Shown: piece by piece, positions 50,201-61,178 of the stretch
How the letters are laid out: every line of letters starts with the position of its first letter
How positions within the stretch are numbered: position 1 is the stretch's first letter
Notes under the pieces: model-generated
The model's input: the letters and a program-made list of their open reading frames with translations, nothing else
Database searches by the model: none
What the model was told of the DNA's origin: nothing
NCBI RefSeq assembly: GCF_034190915.1
Contig: NW_026947501.1
Span: forward strand, 3,410,001 to 3,474,000
DNA from: Cavia porcellus
Taxonomy: Eukaryota > Chordata > Mammalia > Rodentia > Caviidae
DNA length: 64,000 bases
Direction of reading: 5' to 3'
Program-made: the position numbers and the translations under genes

Positions 50201-51500
50201 AGGATAGGCAGTGAGTGGCAATGTAGGATGGAGAAAAGCACCACGGCATGGTCAGCATGGGGAGGTCAGGAAACATGCAGTGGCAATGTGGGATAGCATT
50301 CTGAAAAGCATTACTGGTTGGTGCGCATTGTAAGTGTTTCTAACAGGCCATTCACTAGTAGGAGTGAGAAAAACATCACAGCGTGGTGTGAATTGGAGGG
50401 TCTGAATCAGGATAGGCAGTGAGTGGCAATGTAGGATGGAGAAAAGCACCAAAGGGTGGTCATCATGGGGAGCTCAGGACCCATGCATTGGCAATGTAGG
50501 ATAGGTTTCTGTAAAACATTGCGTGTGGTGAGAATTGTAAGCCTTTCTAACAGGCCATTCACCAGTAGGAGTGAGATAAACATCATGGGGTGGTGTGAAT
50601 CACAGGGCCTGAATTATGATAAGCAGTGAGTGGCAATGTATGATGTAGAAAAGGACCACGGGGTGGTCTGCAAGGGGAGGTCAGGAAACATGCAGTGGCA
50701 ATGTAGGATAGGTTTCTGAAAAACATCGCTGGTGGTGAGCTTTGTAAGGGTTTCTAACAGGCCATTCACTAGTAGGATTGAGAAAAATATCACAGGGTGG
50801 TTTGAATCAGATGTTCTGAATTAGCATATTCAGTGAGTGTCAATGTAGGATGGAGAAAAGGACCAGGGGCTGGTCAGCATGGGGAGGTCGGGAAACATGC
50901 ATTGGCAATGTAGGATATGTTTCTGAAAAACATCGCTGGTGGTGCGCATTGTAAGGCTTTCTAACAGGCCATTCATTAGTAGGAATGAGAAAAACATCAC
51001 GGGGTTGTGTGAATTGGAGAGCCTGAATAAGGATAGGCAGTGATTGGCAATATAAAATGGAGAAAAGCACAACGGTGTGGTCAGCATGGGGAGGTCAGGA
51101 AACATGCAGTGGCAATGTAGGATAGGTTTCTGAAAAAAACATCGGGTTTGTGCGCATTGTAAGGGTTTCTAACAGGCCATTCACTAGGAGGATTGAAAAA
51201 AACATAACGGTGTGGTGTGAATCGGAGGGCCTGAATTAGGTTAGGCCGTGAGTGGCAATGTAGGATATAGAAAATCACCAACGGGTGGTCAGCATGGGGA
51301 GGTTCGAAAACATGCCCTGGCAATGTAGGATAGGTTTCTGAAAAAAAAAAGCGGGGTGGTGCGCATTGTAAGAGTTTCTGACAGGTCATTCACTAGTAGG
51401 ATTGAGAAAAACATAACGGGGTGGTGTGAATCGGAGGGTCTGAATTAGGATAGGCAGTGAGTGGCAATGTAGGATGGAGAAAAGCACCACGGCATGGTCA
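41266..51500 (+). repeat. 12-monomer HOR domain, block copy 2
   Basis: Copy of 5746-15980. A-tract markers start at 41969, 44463, 46974 and 49467, keeping the same steps of about 2.5 kb. Two of the three substitutions between blocks lie here (43791 and 47385). Confidence 0.8.
44463..44484 (+). repeat. Phase-locked A-tract (22 A), block copy 2
   Basis: Counterpart of 8943-8964 with unchanged length. The other short A-tracts checked (38228, 40306, 41969, 43215, 49467, 56455) also keep their lengths between the blocks. Confidence 0.9.
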
Positions 51501-52610
51501 TCATGGGGAGGTCAGGACACATGCAGTGGCAATGTAGGATAGGTTTCTGAAAAACATGGCGGGTGGTGAGAATTGTAAGGCTTTCTAACAGGCCTTTCAC
51601 TTGTAGGAGTGAGAAAAACATCACGGGGTGGTGTGAATCAGAGGGCCTGAATTATGATAAGCAGTGAGTGGCAATGTAGGATGGAGAAAAGCACCACGGC
51701 ATGGTCATCATGGGGAGGTCAGGAAACATGCAGTGGCAAAGTAGGATAGTTTTCTGAAAAACATCACGGGGTGGTGACCATTGTAAGGGTTTCTAACAGG
51801 CCATTCACTAGTAGCAGTGAGAAAAATATAACAGGGTGGTGTTAATCCCAGGGTCTGAATCAGGATAGGCAGTGAGTGGCAATGTAGGATGGAAAAAACC
51901 ACCACTGGGTGGTCAGGATTTTGAGGTCAGGAAACATGCAGGGGCAATTTAGGATAAGTTTCTGAAAAACATTTTGGGGTGGTGCTCATTGTAAGGGTTT
52001 CTAAAATGCCTTTCACTAGTAGGAGTGAGAAAAACATCACGGGGTGGTGTGAATCACAGGGCCTGAATCAGGATAGGCCGTGGATTGCAATGTAGGATGG
52101 AGAAAAGCACCACAGTGTTGTCAGGACGGGGAGGTCAGGAAACATGCAGTGGCAATGCAGGATCGGTTTCTGAAAAACAGCGCGGTGTTGGGCGCATTTT
52201 AAAAGTATCTAACAGGCCATTCACTAGTAGGAGTGAGAAATACCTCATGGTGTGGTGTGAATCTGAGGGCCTGAATCAAGTTAGACAGTGAGTGGCAATG
52301 TAGGACGGAGAAAAGCACAACGGCATTGTCAGCATGGGGATTTCAGGAAACATTCAGTGACAATGTAGTGTAGGTTTCTGAAAAACATTGCGGGGTGTTG
52401 CGCATTGTAAGGGTTTCTAACAGGCCATTCACTAGTAGGCGTGAGAAAAACATAACGGGGTGGTGTGAATTGGAGGGCCTGAATAAGGATAGGCAGTGAG
52501 TGGCAATGTTGGATGTAGAACAGCACCACAGGGTGGTCAGCATGGGGAGGTCAGGAAACATGCAGTGGCAATGTCGGACAACTTTCTGAAAAACATTCCG
52601 GGTTGGTGCG

Positions 52611-52626
52611 CATTGTAAGTGTTTCT
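52611..52626 (+). repeat. Target-site duplication, left side of SINE copy 2
   Basis: CATTGTAAGTGTTTCT, identical to 17091-17106. Confidence 0.88.
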
Positions 52627-52735
52627 TTTTTTTTTTTTATTGTCTTTTTCATTTTTATCGGTATCAGGGATCGAACTCACGACCGACTGCTTGCAAGGCA
52701 GGTGCTTATGCCGCTGAGCTAAATCCCCAGCCCCT
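52627..52735 (-). mobile_element. tRNA-derived (ID-like) SINE, copy 2
   Basis: Base-for-base the same element as at 17107-17215, including the 13-base T-run and both promoter boxes (A box 52711-52721, B box 52667-52677 on the minus strand). It sits in the same monomer at the same phase, 35520 bp downstream. It is therefore a passenger of the block duplication and not a second insertion. Confidence 0.9.
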
Positions 52736-52751
52736 CATGGTAAGTGTTTCT
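52736..52751 (+). repeat. Target-site duplication, right side of SINE copy 2
   Basis: CATGGTAAGTGTTTCT, with the same single mismatch against its left partner as in copy 1. The shared mismatch shows that the target duplication had already decayed before the block was copied. Confidence 0.88.
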
Positions 52752-54600
52752 ATCAGGCCATTCACTAGGAGGAGTGAGAAAAACATCACGGCGTGGTGTG
52801 AATTGGAGGGCCTGAATCAGGATAGGCAGTGAGTGGCAATATAGGATGGAGAAAAGCACCAAAGGGTGGTCATCATGGGGAGGTCAGGACACATGCAGTG
52901 GCAAAGTAGGATAGTTTTCTGAAAAACATCACGGGGTGTTGCCCATTGTAAGGGTTTCTAACAGGCCATTCACAAGTAGGAGTGAGAAAAACATCACAGG
53001 GTGGTGTGAATTGGAGGGCCTGAATTAGGATAGGCAGTGAGTGGCAATGAAAAATGGAGAAAAGCACCTCGGTGTGGTCAGCATGAGGAGGTCAGGAAAC
53101 ATTCAGTGTCAATGTAGGATAGGTTTCTGATAAACATCTCTGGGTGGTGCGCATTGTAAGGGTTTCTAACAGGCCATTAATTAGTAGGAGTGAGAAAAAC
53201 ATCACGTGGTACTGTGAATCAGTGGGCCTGAATAAGGATAGGCAGTGATTGGCAACATAACATGGAGAAAAGCACCAGGGTGTGGTCAGCATGGTGAGGT
53301 CAGGAAACATGCAGTGGCAATGCAGGATCTCTTTCTGAAATACATCGTGGGGTTGGGCACATTGTAAAGATATCTAACAGGCCATTCACTAGTAGGAGTG
53401 AGAAATATATCATGGTGTGGTGTGAATCGGAGGGCCTGAATCAAGGTAGACAGTGAGTGGCAATGTAGGATGGAGAAAAGCACCACGGGTTTGTCAGCAT
53501 GGGGATGTAAGGAAACATGCAGTGGCAATATAGAATAGGTTTCTGATAAGCATCGCTGGGTGGTGCGCATTGTAAGGCTTTCTAAAAGGCCATTCACTAG
53601 TAGGAATGAGAACAACATCATGCGGTGGTGGGAATCGGAGGCCCTGAATTAGGATAGGCAGTGAGTGGCAATGTAGGATGGAGAAAACACCACAGGGTGG
53701 TCAGCATGGGGAGGTCAGGAAACATGCAGTGGCAATGTAGTCTACTTTTCTGAAAAACTTTACCGGTTGGTGCACATTGTAATGGTTTCTAACAGGCCTT
53801 TCACTAGTAGGAGTGAGAAAAACCTCACGGCGTGGTGTGAATTGGAGGGCCTGAATCAGTATAGGCAGTGAGTGGCAATGTAGGATGGATAAAAGCACCA
53901 CGGGGTGATAATTATGGGGAGGTCAGGACACATGCAGTGGCAATGTAGCATAGGTTTCTAAAAAACAGCGCGGGTGGTGAGGATTGTAAGGGTTTCTAAA
54001 AGGCCATTCACTAGTAGGAGTGAGAAAAACATCACGGGGTGGTGTGAATCGGAGGGCCTGAATTAGGTAAGGCAGTGAATGGCAATGTAGAATGGAGAAA
54101 AGCACCACGGGGTGATCAGCATGGGGAGGTTAGGAAACATGCAGTGGCAATGCAGGATCGGTTTCTGAAATACATCGCGGGGTTGGTGGCAGTGTAAAGC
54201 TATCTAACAGGCCATTCACTAGTAGGAGTGTGAAATACATCATGGTGTGGTGTGAATCAGAGGTCATAAATCAAGTTAGACACTGAGTGGAAATGTAGGA
54301 TGGAGAAAAGCACCACGGGTTGGTGAGCATGCGGAAGTCAGGAAACATGCAATGGCAATGTAGGATAGGTTTCTGAAAAACATCGCGGGGTTGTGCGCAT
54401 TGTCAGTGTTTGTAGCAGGCCATTCACTAGTAGGAGTGACAAAATCATCACGGGGTGGTGTGAATCGGAAGGCCTGAATTAAGTTAGGCAGTGAGTGGAA
54501 ATGTAGGATGGAGAAAATCACCACAGGGTGGTCAGCATGGGGAGGTTCTAAAACATGCCCTGGCAATGTAGGATAGGTTTCTGAAAATAAAAACGGGGTG

Positions 54601-57600
54601 GTGCGATTGTAACTGTTTCTAACAGGCCATTCACTAGTAGGAGTGAGAAAAACATCACGGGGTGGTGTGAATCCGAGGGCCTGAATTAGGATATGCAGTG
54701 AGTGGCAATGTAGGATGGAGAAAAGCACCACAGTGTGGTCAGCATGGGGAGGTCAGGAAACATGCAGTGGCAATGTAGGATAGTTTTCTGAAAAACATCA
54801 CAGGGTGGTGCGCATTGTAAGGGTTTCTAACAGGCCATTCACTGGTAGGATTGAGAAAAACATCACGGGGTGCTGTGAATCGGAGGGCCTGAATTAGGAT
54901 AGGCAGTGAGTGGCAATGTAGGATGTAGAAAAGCACCACAGGGTGGTCAGCATGGGGAGGTCAGGAAACATGCAGTGGCAATGTGGGATAGCTTTCTGAA
55001 AAACATTCCGGGTTGGTGCGCATTGTAAGAGATTCTAACAGGCCATTCACTAGTAGGAGTGAGAAAAACATCATGGCGTGGTGTGAATTGGAGGGCCTGA
55101 ATCAGGATAGGCAGTGAGTGGCAATGTAGGATGGAGAAAAGCAGCAAAGGGTGGTCATCATGTGGAGGTCAGGACACTTGTAGTGGCAAACTAGGACAGT
55201 TTTCTGAAAAACATCTCGGGGTGGTGCCCATTGTAAGGCTTTCTAACAGGCCTTTCACTAGTAGGAGTGTGAAATACATCATGGTGTGGTGTGAATCAGA
55301 GGGCATGAATCAAGTTAGACAGTGAGTGGCAATGTAAAATGGAGAAAAGCACCACAGTGTGGTCAGCATGGGGAGGTCAGGGAACATTCAGTGTCAATGT
55401 AGGATAGGTTTCTGATAAACATCTCTGGGTGGTGCGCATTGTAAGGGTTTCTAACAGGCCATTCATTAGTAGGAGTGAGAAAAACATCACGTGGTACTGT
55501 GAATCGTTGGGCCTGAATTAGGATAGGCAGTGAGTGGCAACATAACATGGAGAAAAGCACCACGGTGTGGTCAGCATGGGGAAGTCAGGAAACATGCAGT
55601 GGCAATGCAGGATCGGTATCTGAAATACATCGCGGGGTTGGGCGCATTGTAAAGGTATCTAACAGGCCATTCACTAGTAGGAGTGTGAAATACATCATGG
55701 TGTGGTGTGAATCTGATGGCATGAATCAAGTTAGACAGTGAGTTGCAATGTAGGATGGAGAAAAGAACCACGGGTTGGTGAGCATGGCAAAGTCAGGAAA
55801 CATGCAATGGCAATGTAGGATATGTTTCTGAAAAACATCGCGGGGTTGTGCGCATTGTCAGTGTTTCTAACAGGCCATTCACTAGTAGGAGTGAGAACAA
55901 CATCACGTGGTAGTGTGAATTGGAGGGCCTGAATCAGGATAGGCAGTGAGTGGCAATGTAGGATGGAGAAAAGCACCAAAGGGTGGTCATCATGGGGAGG
56001 TCAGGACACATGCAGTGGAAAAGTAGGATAGTTTTCTGAAAAACATCACGGGGTGGTGCCCATTGTAAGGCTTTCTAACAGGCCATTCACTAATAGGAGT
56101 GAGAAAATCATCACGGGGTGGTGAGAATGGGAGAGCCTGAATTAGGATAGGCAGTTAATGGCAATGAAGAATGGAGAAAAGCACCATGGGTTGGTCAACA
56201 TGGGGAGGAAAGGAAACATGCAATGGCAATGTAGGATAGGTTTCTGAAAAACATCGCTGGGTGGTGCTCATTGCAAGGCTTTCTAAAAAGCCATTCAGAA
56301 GTAGGAGTGAAAAAAACATCACGGGGTGGTGTGAATCGGAGAGCCTGAATTAGGGTAGGCAGTGAGTGGCAATGTAGGGTGGAGAAAATCACCACAGGGT
56401 GGTCAGCATAGGGAGGTAAGAAAACATGCCCTGGCAATGTAGGATAGGTTTCTGAAAAAAAAAAAAAAAGCCGGGTGGTGCGATTGTAAGTGTTTCTAAC
56501 AGGCCATTCACTAGTAGGAGTGAGAAAAACATCACGGGGTGGTGTTAATCGGAGGGCCTGATTTAGGATATGCAGTGAGTGGCATGTAGGATGGAGAAAA
56601 GCACCACAGGGTGGTCAGCATGGGGAGGTCAGGAAACATGCAGTGGCAATGTGGGATAGCTTTCTGAAAAACATTCCGGGTTGGTTCGCATTGTAAGGGA
56701 TTCTAACAGGCCATTCACTAGTAGGAGTGAGAAAAACATCACGGCGTGGTGTTAAATGGAGGGCCTGAATCAGGATAGGCAGTGAGTGTCAATGTAGGAT
56801 GGAGAAAAGCAGCAAAGTGTGGTCATCATGTGGAGGTCAGGACACATGTAGTGGCAAAGTAGGATAGTTTTCTGAAAAACATCACGGGGTGGTGCCCATT
56901 GTAAGGCTTTCTAACAGGCCTTTCACTAGTAGGAGTGTGAAATACATCATGGTGTGGTGTGAATCAGAGGGCATGAATCAAGTTAGACAGTGAGTGGCAA
57001 TGTAAAATGGAGAAAAGCACCACAGTGTGGTCAGCATGGGGAGGTCAGGAAACATTCAGTGTCAATGTAGGATAGGTTTCTGATAAACATCTCTGGGTGG
57101 TGCGCATTGTAAGGGTTTCTAACAGGCCATTCATTAGTAGGAGTGAGAAAAACATCACGTGGTACTGTGAATCGGTGGGCCTGAATTAGGATAGGCAGTG
57201 AGTGGCAACATAACATGGAGAAAAGCACCACGGTTTGGTCAGCATGGGGAGGTCAGGAAACATGCAGTGGCAATATAGGAAATGTTTCTGAAAAACATCA
57301 CGGGGTGGAGCGCCTTGTAAGGGTATCTAACCGGCCATTCCCTGGTAGGAGTGAGAAATACATCACGGGAAGGTGTGAATCAGAAGGCCTGAATCAGAAT
57401 AGGCAGTGAGTAGCAATGTAGGATGGAGAAAAGCACCACGGCACGATCATCATGGGGAGGTCAGGACACATGCAGCGGCAATGTAGGATAGGTTTCTGAA
57501 AAACATCGCGGCGTAGTGAGCATGGTAAGGGTTTCTAACAGGCCATTTACTAGTAGGATTGAGAAATACATCATGGTGTGGTGTGAATTAGAGGGCCTGA

Positions 57601-60600
57601 ATCAAGTTTGACAGTGAGTGGCAATGTAGGATGGAGAAAAGCCCCACAGGTTGGTGAGCATGGGAGGTCAGGAAACATGCATTGTCAATGTACGAAAGGT
57701 TTATGAAAAACGTCGCGGGGTTGTGCGCATTGTAAGTGTTTGTAGCAGGCCCTTCACTAGTAGGAGTGAGAAAAACATCCCGTGGTGGTGTGAATCGGAG
57801 GGGCTGAATTAGGATTGGCAGTGAGTGGCAATGAAGAATGGAGAAAAGCACCACGGGTTGGTCAACATGGGGAGGTCAGGAAACATGTACTGGCAATGTA
57901 GGGTAGGTTTCTGAAAAACATCGCGGGGTGGTGCACATTGTAAGGCTTTCTAACCAGCCATTCGCAAGTAGGAGTGAAAAAAACATCACAGGGTGGTGTG
58001 AATCAGAGGGTCTGAATTAGGATAGGCTGTAAGTGGCAATGTAGGTTGGAGAAAAGCACCACGGGTTTGTCAGCATGGGGAGGCAAGGAAACATGCAGTG
58101 GCAATGTAGAATATGTTTCTGATAAGCATCACTGGGGGGTGCGCATTGTAAGGGTTTCTAACAGGCCATTCACTATTAGGAGTGAGAACAACATCACGCG
58201 GTGGTGTGAATTGGAGGGCCTGAATCAGGATAGGCATTGAGTGGCAATGTAGGATGGAGAAAAGCAGCAAAGGGTGGTCATCATGGGGAGGTCAGGACAC
58301 ATGCAGTGGCAAAGTAGGATAGTTTTCTGAAAAACATCACGGTGTGGTGCGGATTTTAAGGGTTTCTAACAGGCCATTCACTAGTAGGAGTGAGAAAAAC
58401 ATCAGGGGGTGGTTTGAATCAGATGTTCTAATTAGGATAGGCAGTGAGTGGCTATGTAGGATGGAGAATAGCACCATGGGGTGGTCAGCATGAGGAAGTC
58501 AGGAAACATGCAATGGCAATGTAGGATAGTTTTCTGAAAAAATCACGGGGTGGTGCGGATTTTAAGGGTTTCTAACAGGCCATTCACTAGTAGGAGTGAG
58601 AAAAACATCAGGGGGTGGATTGAATCAGATGTTCTAATTAGGATAGGCAGTGAGTGGCTATGTAGAATGGAGAAAAGCACCGCGGGGTGGTCATCATGGG
58701 GAGGTCAGGACACATGCAGTGGCAATGTAGGATAGGTTTCTGAAAAACATCGCGGGGTGGTGCGCATTGTAAGTGTTTCTAACAGGCTTTTCACTAGTAG
58801 TTGTGAGAAAAACATCACAGGGTCGTATGAATCGGAGGACCTTAATTATGATAGGCAGTGAGTGGCAACGTAGCATGGAGAAAAGCACCTCGGGGTGTTC
58901 AGCATGGGGTGGTCAGGAAACATGCAGTGGCAATGTAGGATAGGTTTCTGAAAAAAACAGCGGGGTGGTGCGCATTGTAAGGGTTTCTAACAGGCCATTC
59001 ACTAATAGGAATGAGAAAAACATCACGGGGTGGTTTGAATCAGATGTTCTGAATTAGGATATACAGTGAGTGGCAATGTAGGATGGACAAAAGCACCATG
59101 GGGTTGTCAGCATGGGGAGGTCAGGAAATATGCAGTGGCAATGTAGGATAGGTTTCTGAAAAACATCGCTGGTTGTGTGCCTTGTAAGGCTTTCTAACAG
59201 GCCATTCACTAGTAGGAGTGAGAAAAACATCACAGGGTGGTGTGAATCATAGGGCCTGAATTAGGATAGGCAGTGAGTGGCAATATAAAATGGAGAAAAG
59301 CACCACGGTGTGGTCAGCATGGGGAGGTCAGGAAACATGCAGTAGCAATGTAGGAAAGGTTTCTGAAAAACATCACGGGGTGGTGCGCCTTGTAAGGGTA
59401 TCTAACAAGCCATTCCCTGGTAGGAGTGAGAAATGCATCACGGGAAGGTGTGAGTCGGAAGGCCTGAATCATAATAGACAGTGAGTGGCAATGTAGGATG
59501 GAGAAAAGCACCACGGCACGGTCATCATTGGGAAGTCAGGACACATGCAGTGGCAATGTAGGATAGGTTTCTGAAAAACATCACGGCGTAGTGCGCATGG
59601 TAAGGGTTTCTAACAGGCCATTTTCTAGTAGGAGTGAGAAATACATCATGGTGTGGTGTGAATTGGAGGGCCTGAATCAAGTTTGACTGTGAGTGGCAAT
59701 GTAGGTTGGAGAAAAGCTCCACGTGTTGGTGAGCATGGGAAAGTCAGGAAACATGCATTGTCAATGTACGATAGGTTTCTGAAAAACGTCGCGGGGTTGT
59801 GCGCATTGTAAGGGTTTGTAGCACGCCCTTCACTAGTAGGAGTGAGAAAAACATCACGTGGTGGTGTGAATCGGAGTGGCTGAATTAGGATTGGCAGTGA
59901 GTGGCAATGAAGAATGGAGAAAAGCACAACGGTTTGGTCAACATGGGGAGGTCAGGAAACATGTAATGGCAATGTAGGGTATGTTTCTGAAAAACATCGC
60001 GGGGTGGTGCACATTGTAAGGCTTTCTAACAAGCCATTCACAAGTACGAGTGAAAAAAACATCACAGGGTGGTGTGAATCAGAGGGTCTGAATTAGGATA
60101 GGCTGTGAGTGGCAATGTAGGATGGAGAAAAGCACCACGGGTTTGTCAGCATGGGGAGGCAAGGAAACATGCAGTGGCAATGTAGAATAGGTTTCTGATA
60201 AGCATCACTTGGTGGTGCGCATTGTAAGGGTTTCTATAAGGCATTCACTAGTAGGAGTGAGAACAACATCACGTGGTAGTGTGAATTGGAGGGCCTGAAT
60301 CAGGATAGGCAGTGAGTGGCAATGTAGGATGGAGAAAAGCACCAAAGGGTGGTCATCATGGGGAGGTCAGGACACATGCAGTGGCAAATTAGGATAGTTT
60401 TCTGAAAAACATCACGGGGTGGTGCCCATTGTAAGGCTTTCTAACAGGCCATTCACTAATAGGAGTGAGAAAATCATCACGGGGTGGTGAGAATGGGAGA
60501 GCCTGAATTAGGATAGGCAGTTAATGGCAATGAAGAATGGAGAAAAGCACCATGGGTTGGTCAACATGGGGAGGAAAGGAAACATGCAATGGCAATGTAG

Positions 60601-60821
60601 GATAGGTTTCTGAAAAACATCGCTGGGTGGTGCTCATTGCAAGGCTTTCTAAAAAGCCATTCAGAAGTAGGAGTGAAAAAAAACATCAAGGGGTGGTGTG
60701 AATCGGAGAGCCTGAATTAGGGTAGGCAGTGAGTGGCAATGTAGGGTGGAGAAAATCACCACAGGGTGGTCAGCATAGAGAGGTAAGAAAACATGTCCTG
60801 GCAATGTAGGATAGGTTTATG

Positions 60822-60863
<42 letters not shown>

Positions 60864-61178
60864 CCGGGTGGTGCGATTGCAAGGGTTTCTAACAGGCCAT
60901 TCACTAGTAGGAGTGAGAAAAACATCACGGGGTGGTGTGAATCGGAGGGCCTGAATTAGGATATACAGTGAGTGGCAATGTAGGATGGAGAAAAGCACCA
61001 GAGGGTGGTCAGCATGGGGAGGTCATGAAACATGCAGTGGCAATGTAGGATAGTTTTCTGAAAAACATCACAGGGTGGTGCGCATTGTAAGGGTTTCTAA
61101 CAGGCCATTCACTGGTAGGATTGAGAAAAACATCACGGGGTGCTGTGAATCGGAGGGCCTGAATTAGGATAGGCAGTG
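54601..61178 (+). repeat. Long-period HOR domain, block copy 2
   Basis: Copy of 19081-25665. The long A-tract at 60822-60862 is 41 bases against 48 in copy 1. Unlike copy 1, the sequence continues past the end of the shared block in register with 19389 onward. Confidence 0.72.
60822..60862 (+). repeat. Long A-tract (41 A), block copy 2
   Basis: Counterpart of 25302-25349, seven bases shorter. Mononucleotide runs of this length change quickly and are also error-prone in sequencing, so the difference may be biological or technical. Confidence 0.95.

Larger units (their letters stand above)
51501..54600 (+). repeat. Mixed satellite monomers flanking the SINE, block copy 2
   Basis: Copy of 15981-19080. 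One substitution (53941 C versus 18421 A) was found. No gene is seen. Confidence 0.65.
35521..61178 (+). repeat. Large block duplication, copy 2
   Basis: Near-identical second copy of 1-25665, including the 13-mer and 12-mer HOR domains, the SINE with its target-site duplication, and the long-period HOR. It differs by the three substitutions listed for copy 1 and by an A-tract of 41 instead of 48 at 60822-60862. To its left (32841-35520) lies a segment resembling 2725-5400. To its right the sequence continues in register with the long-period HOR: 60871-61300 follows 19081-19510 past the point where copy 1 breaks off. A false duplication in the assembly is a serious alternative, given how few differences there are. 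Confidence 0.95.
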
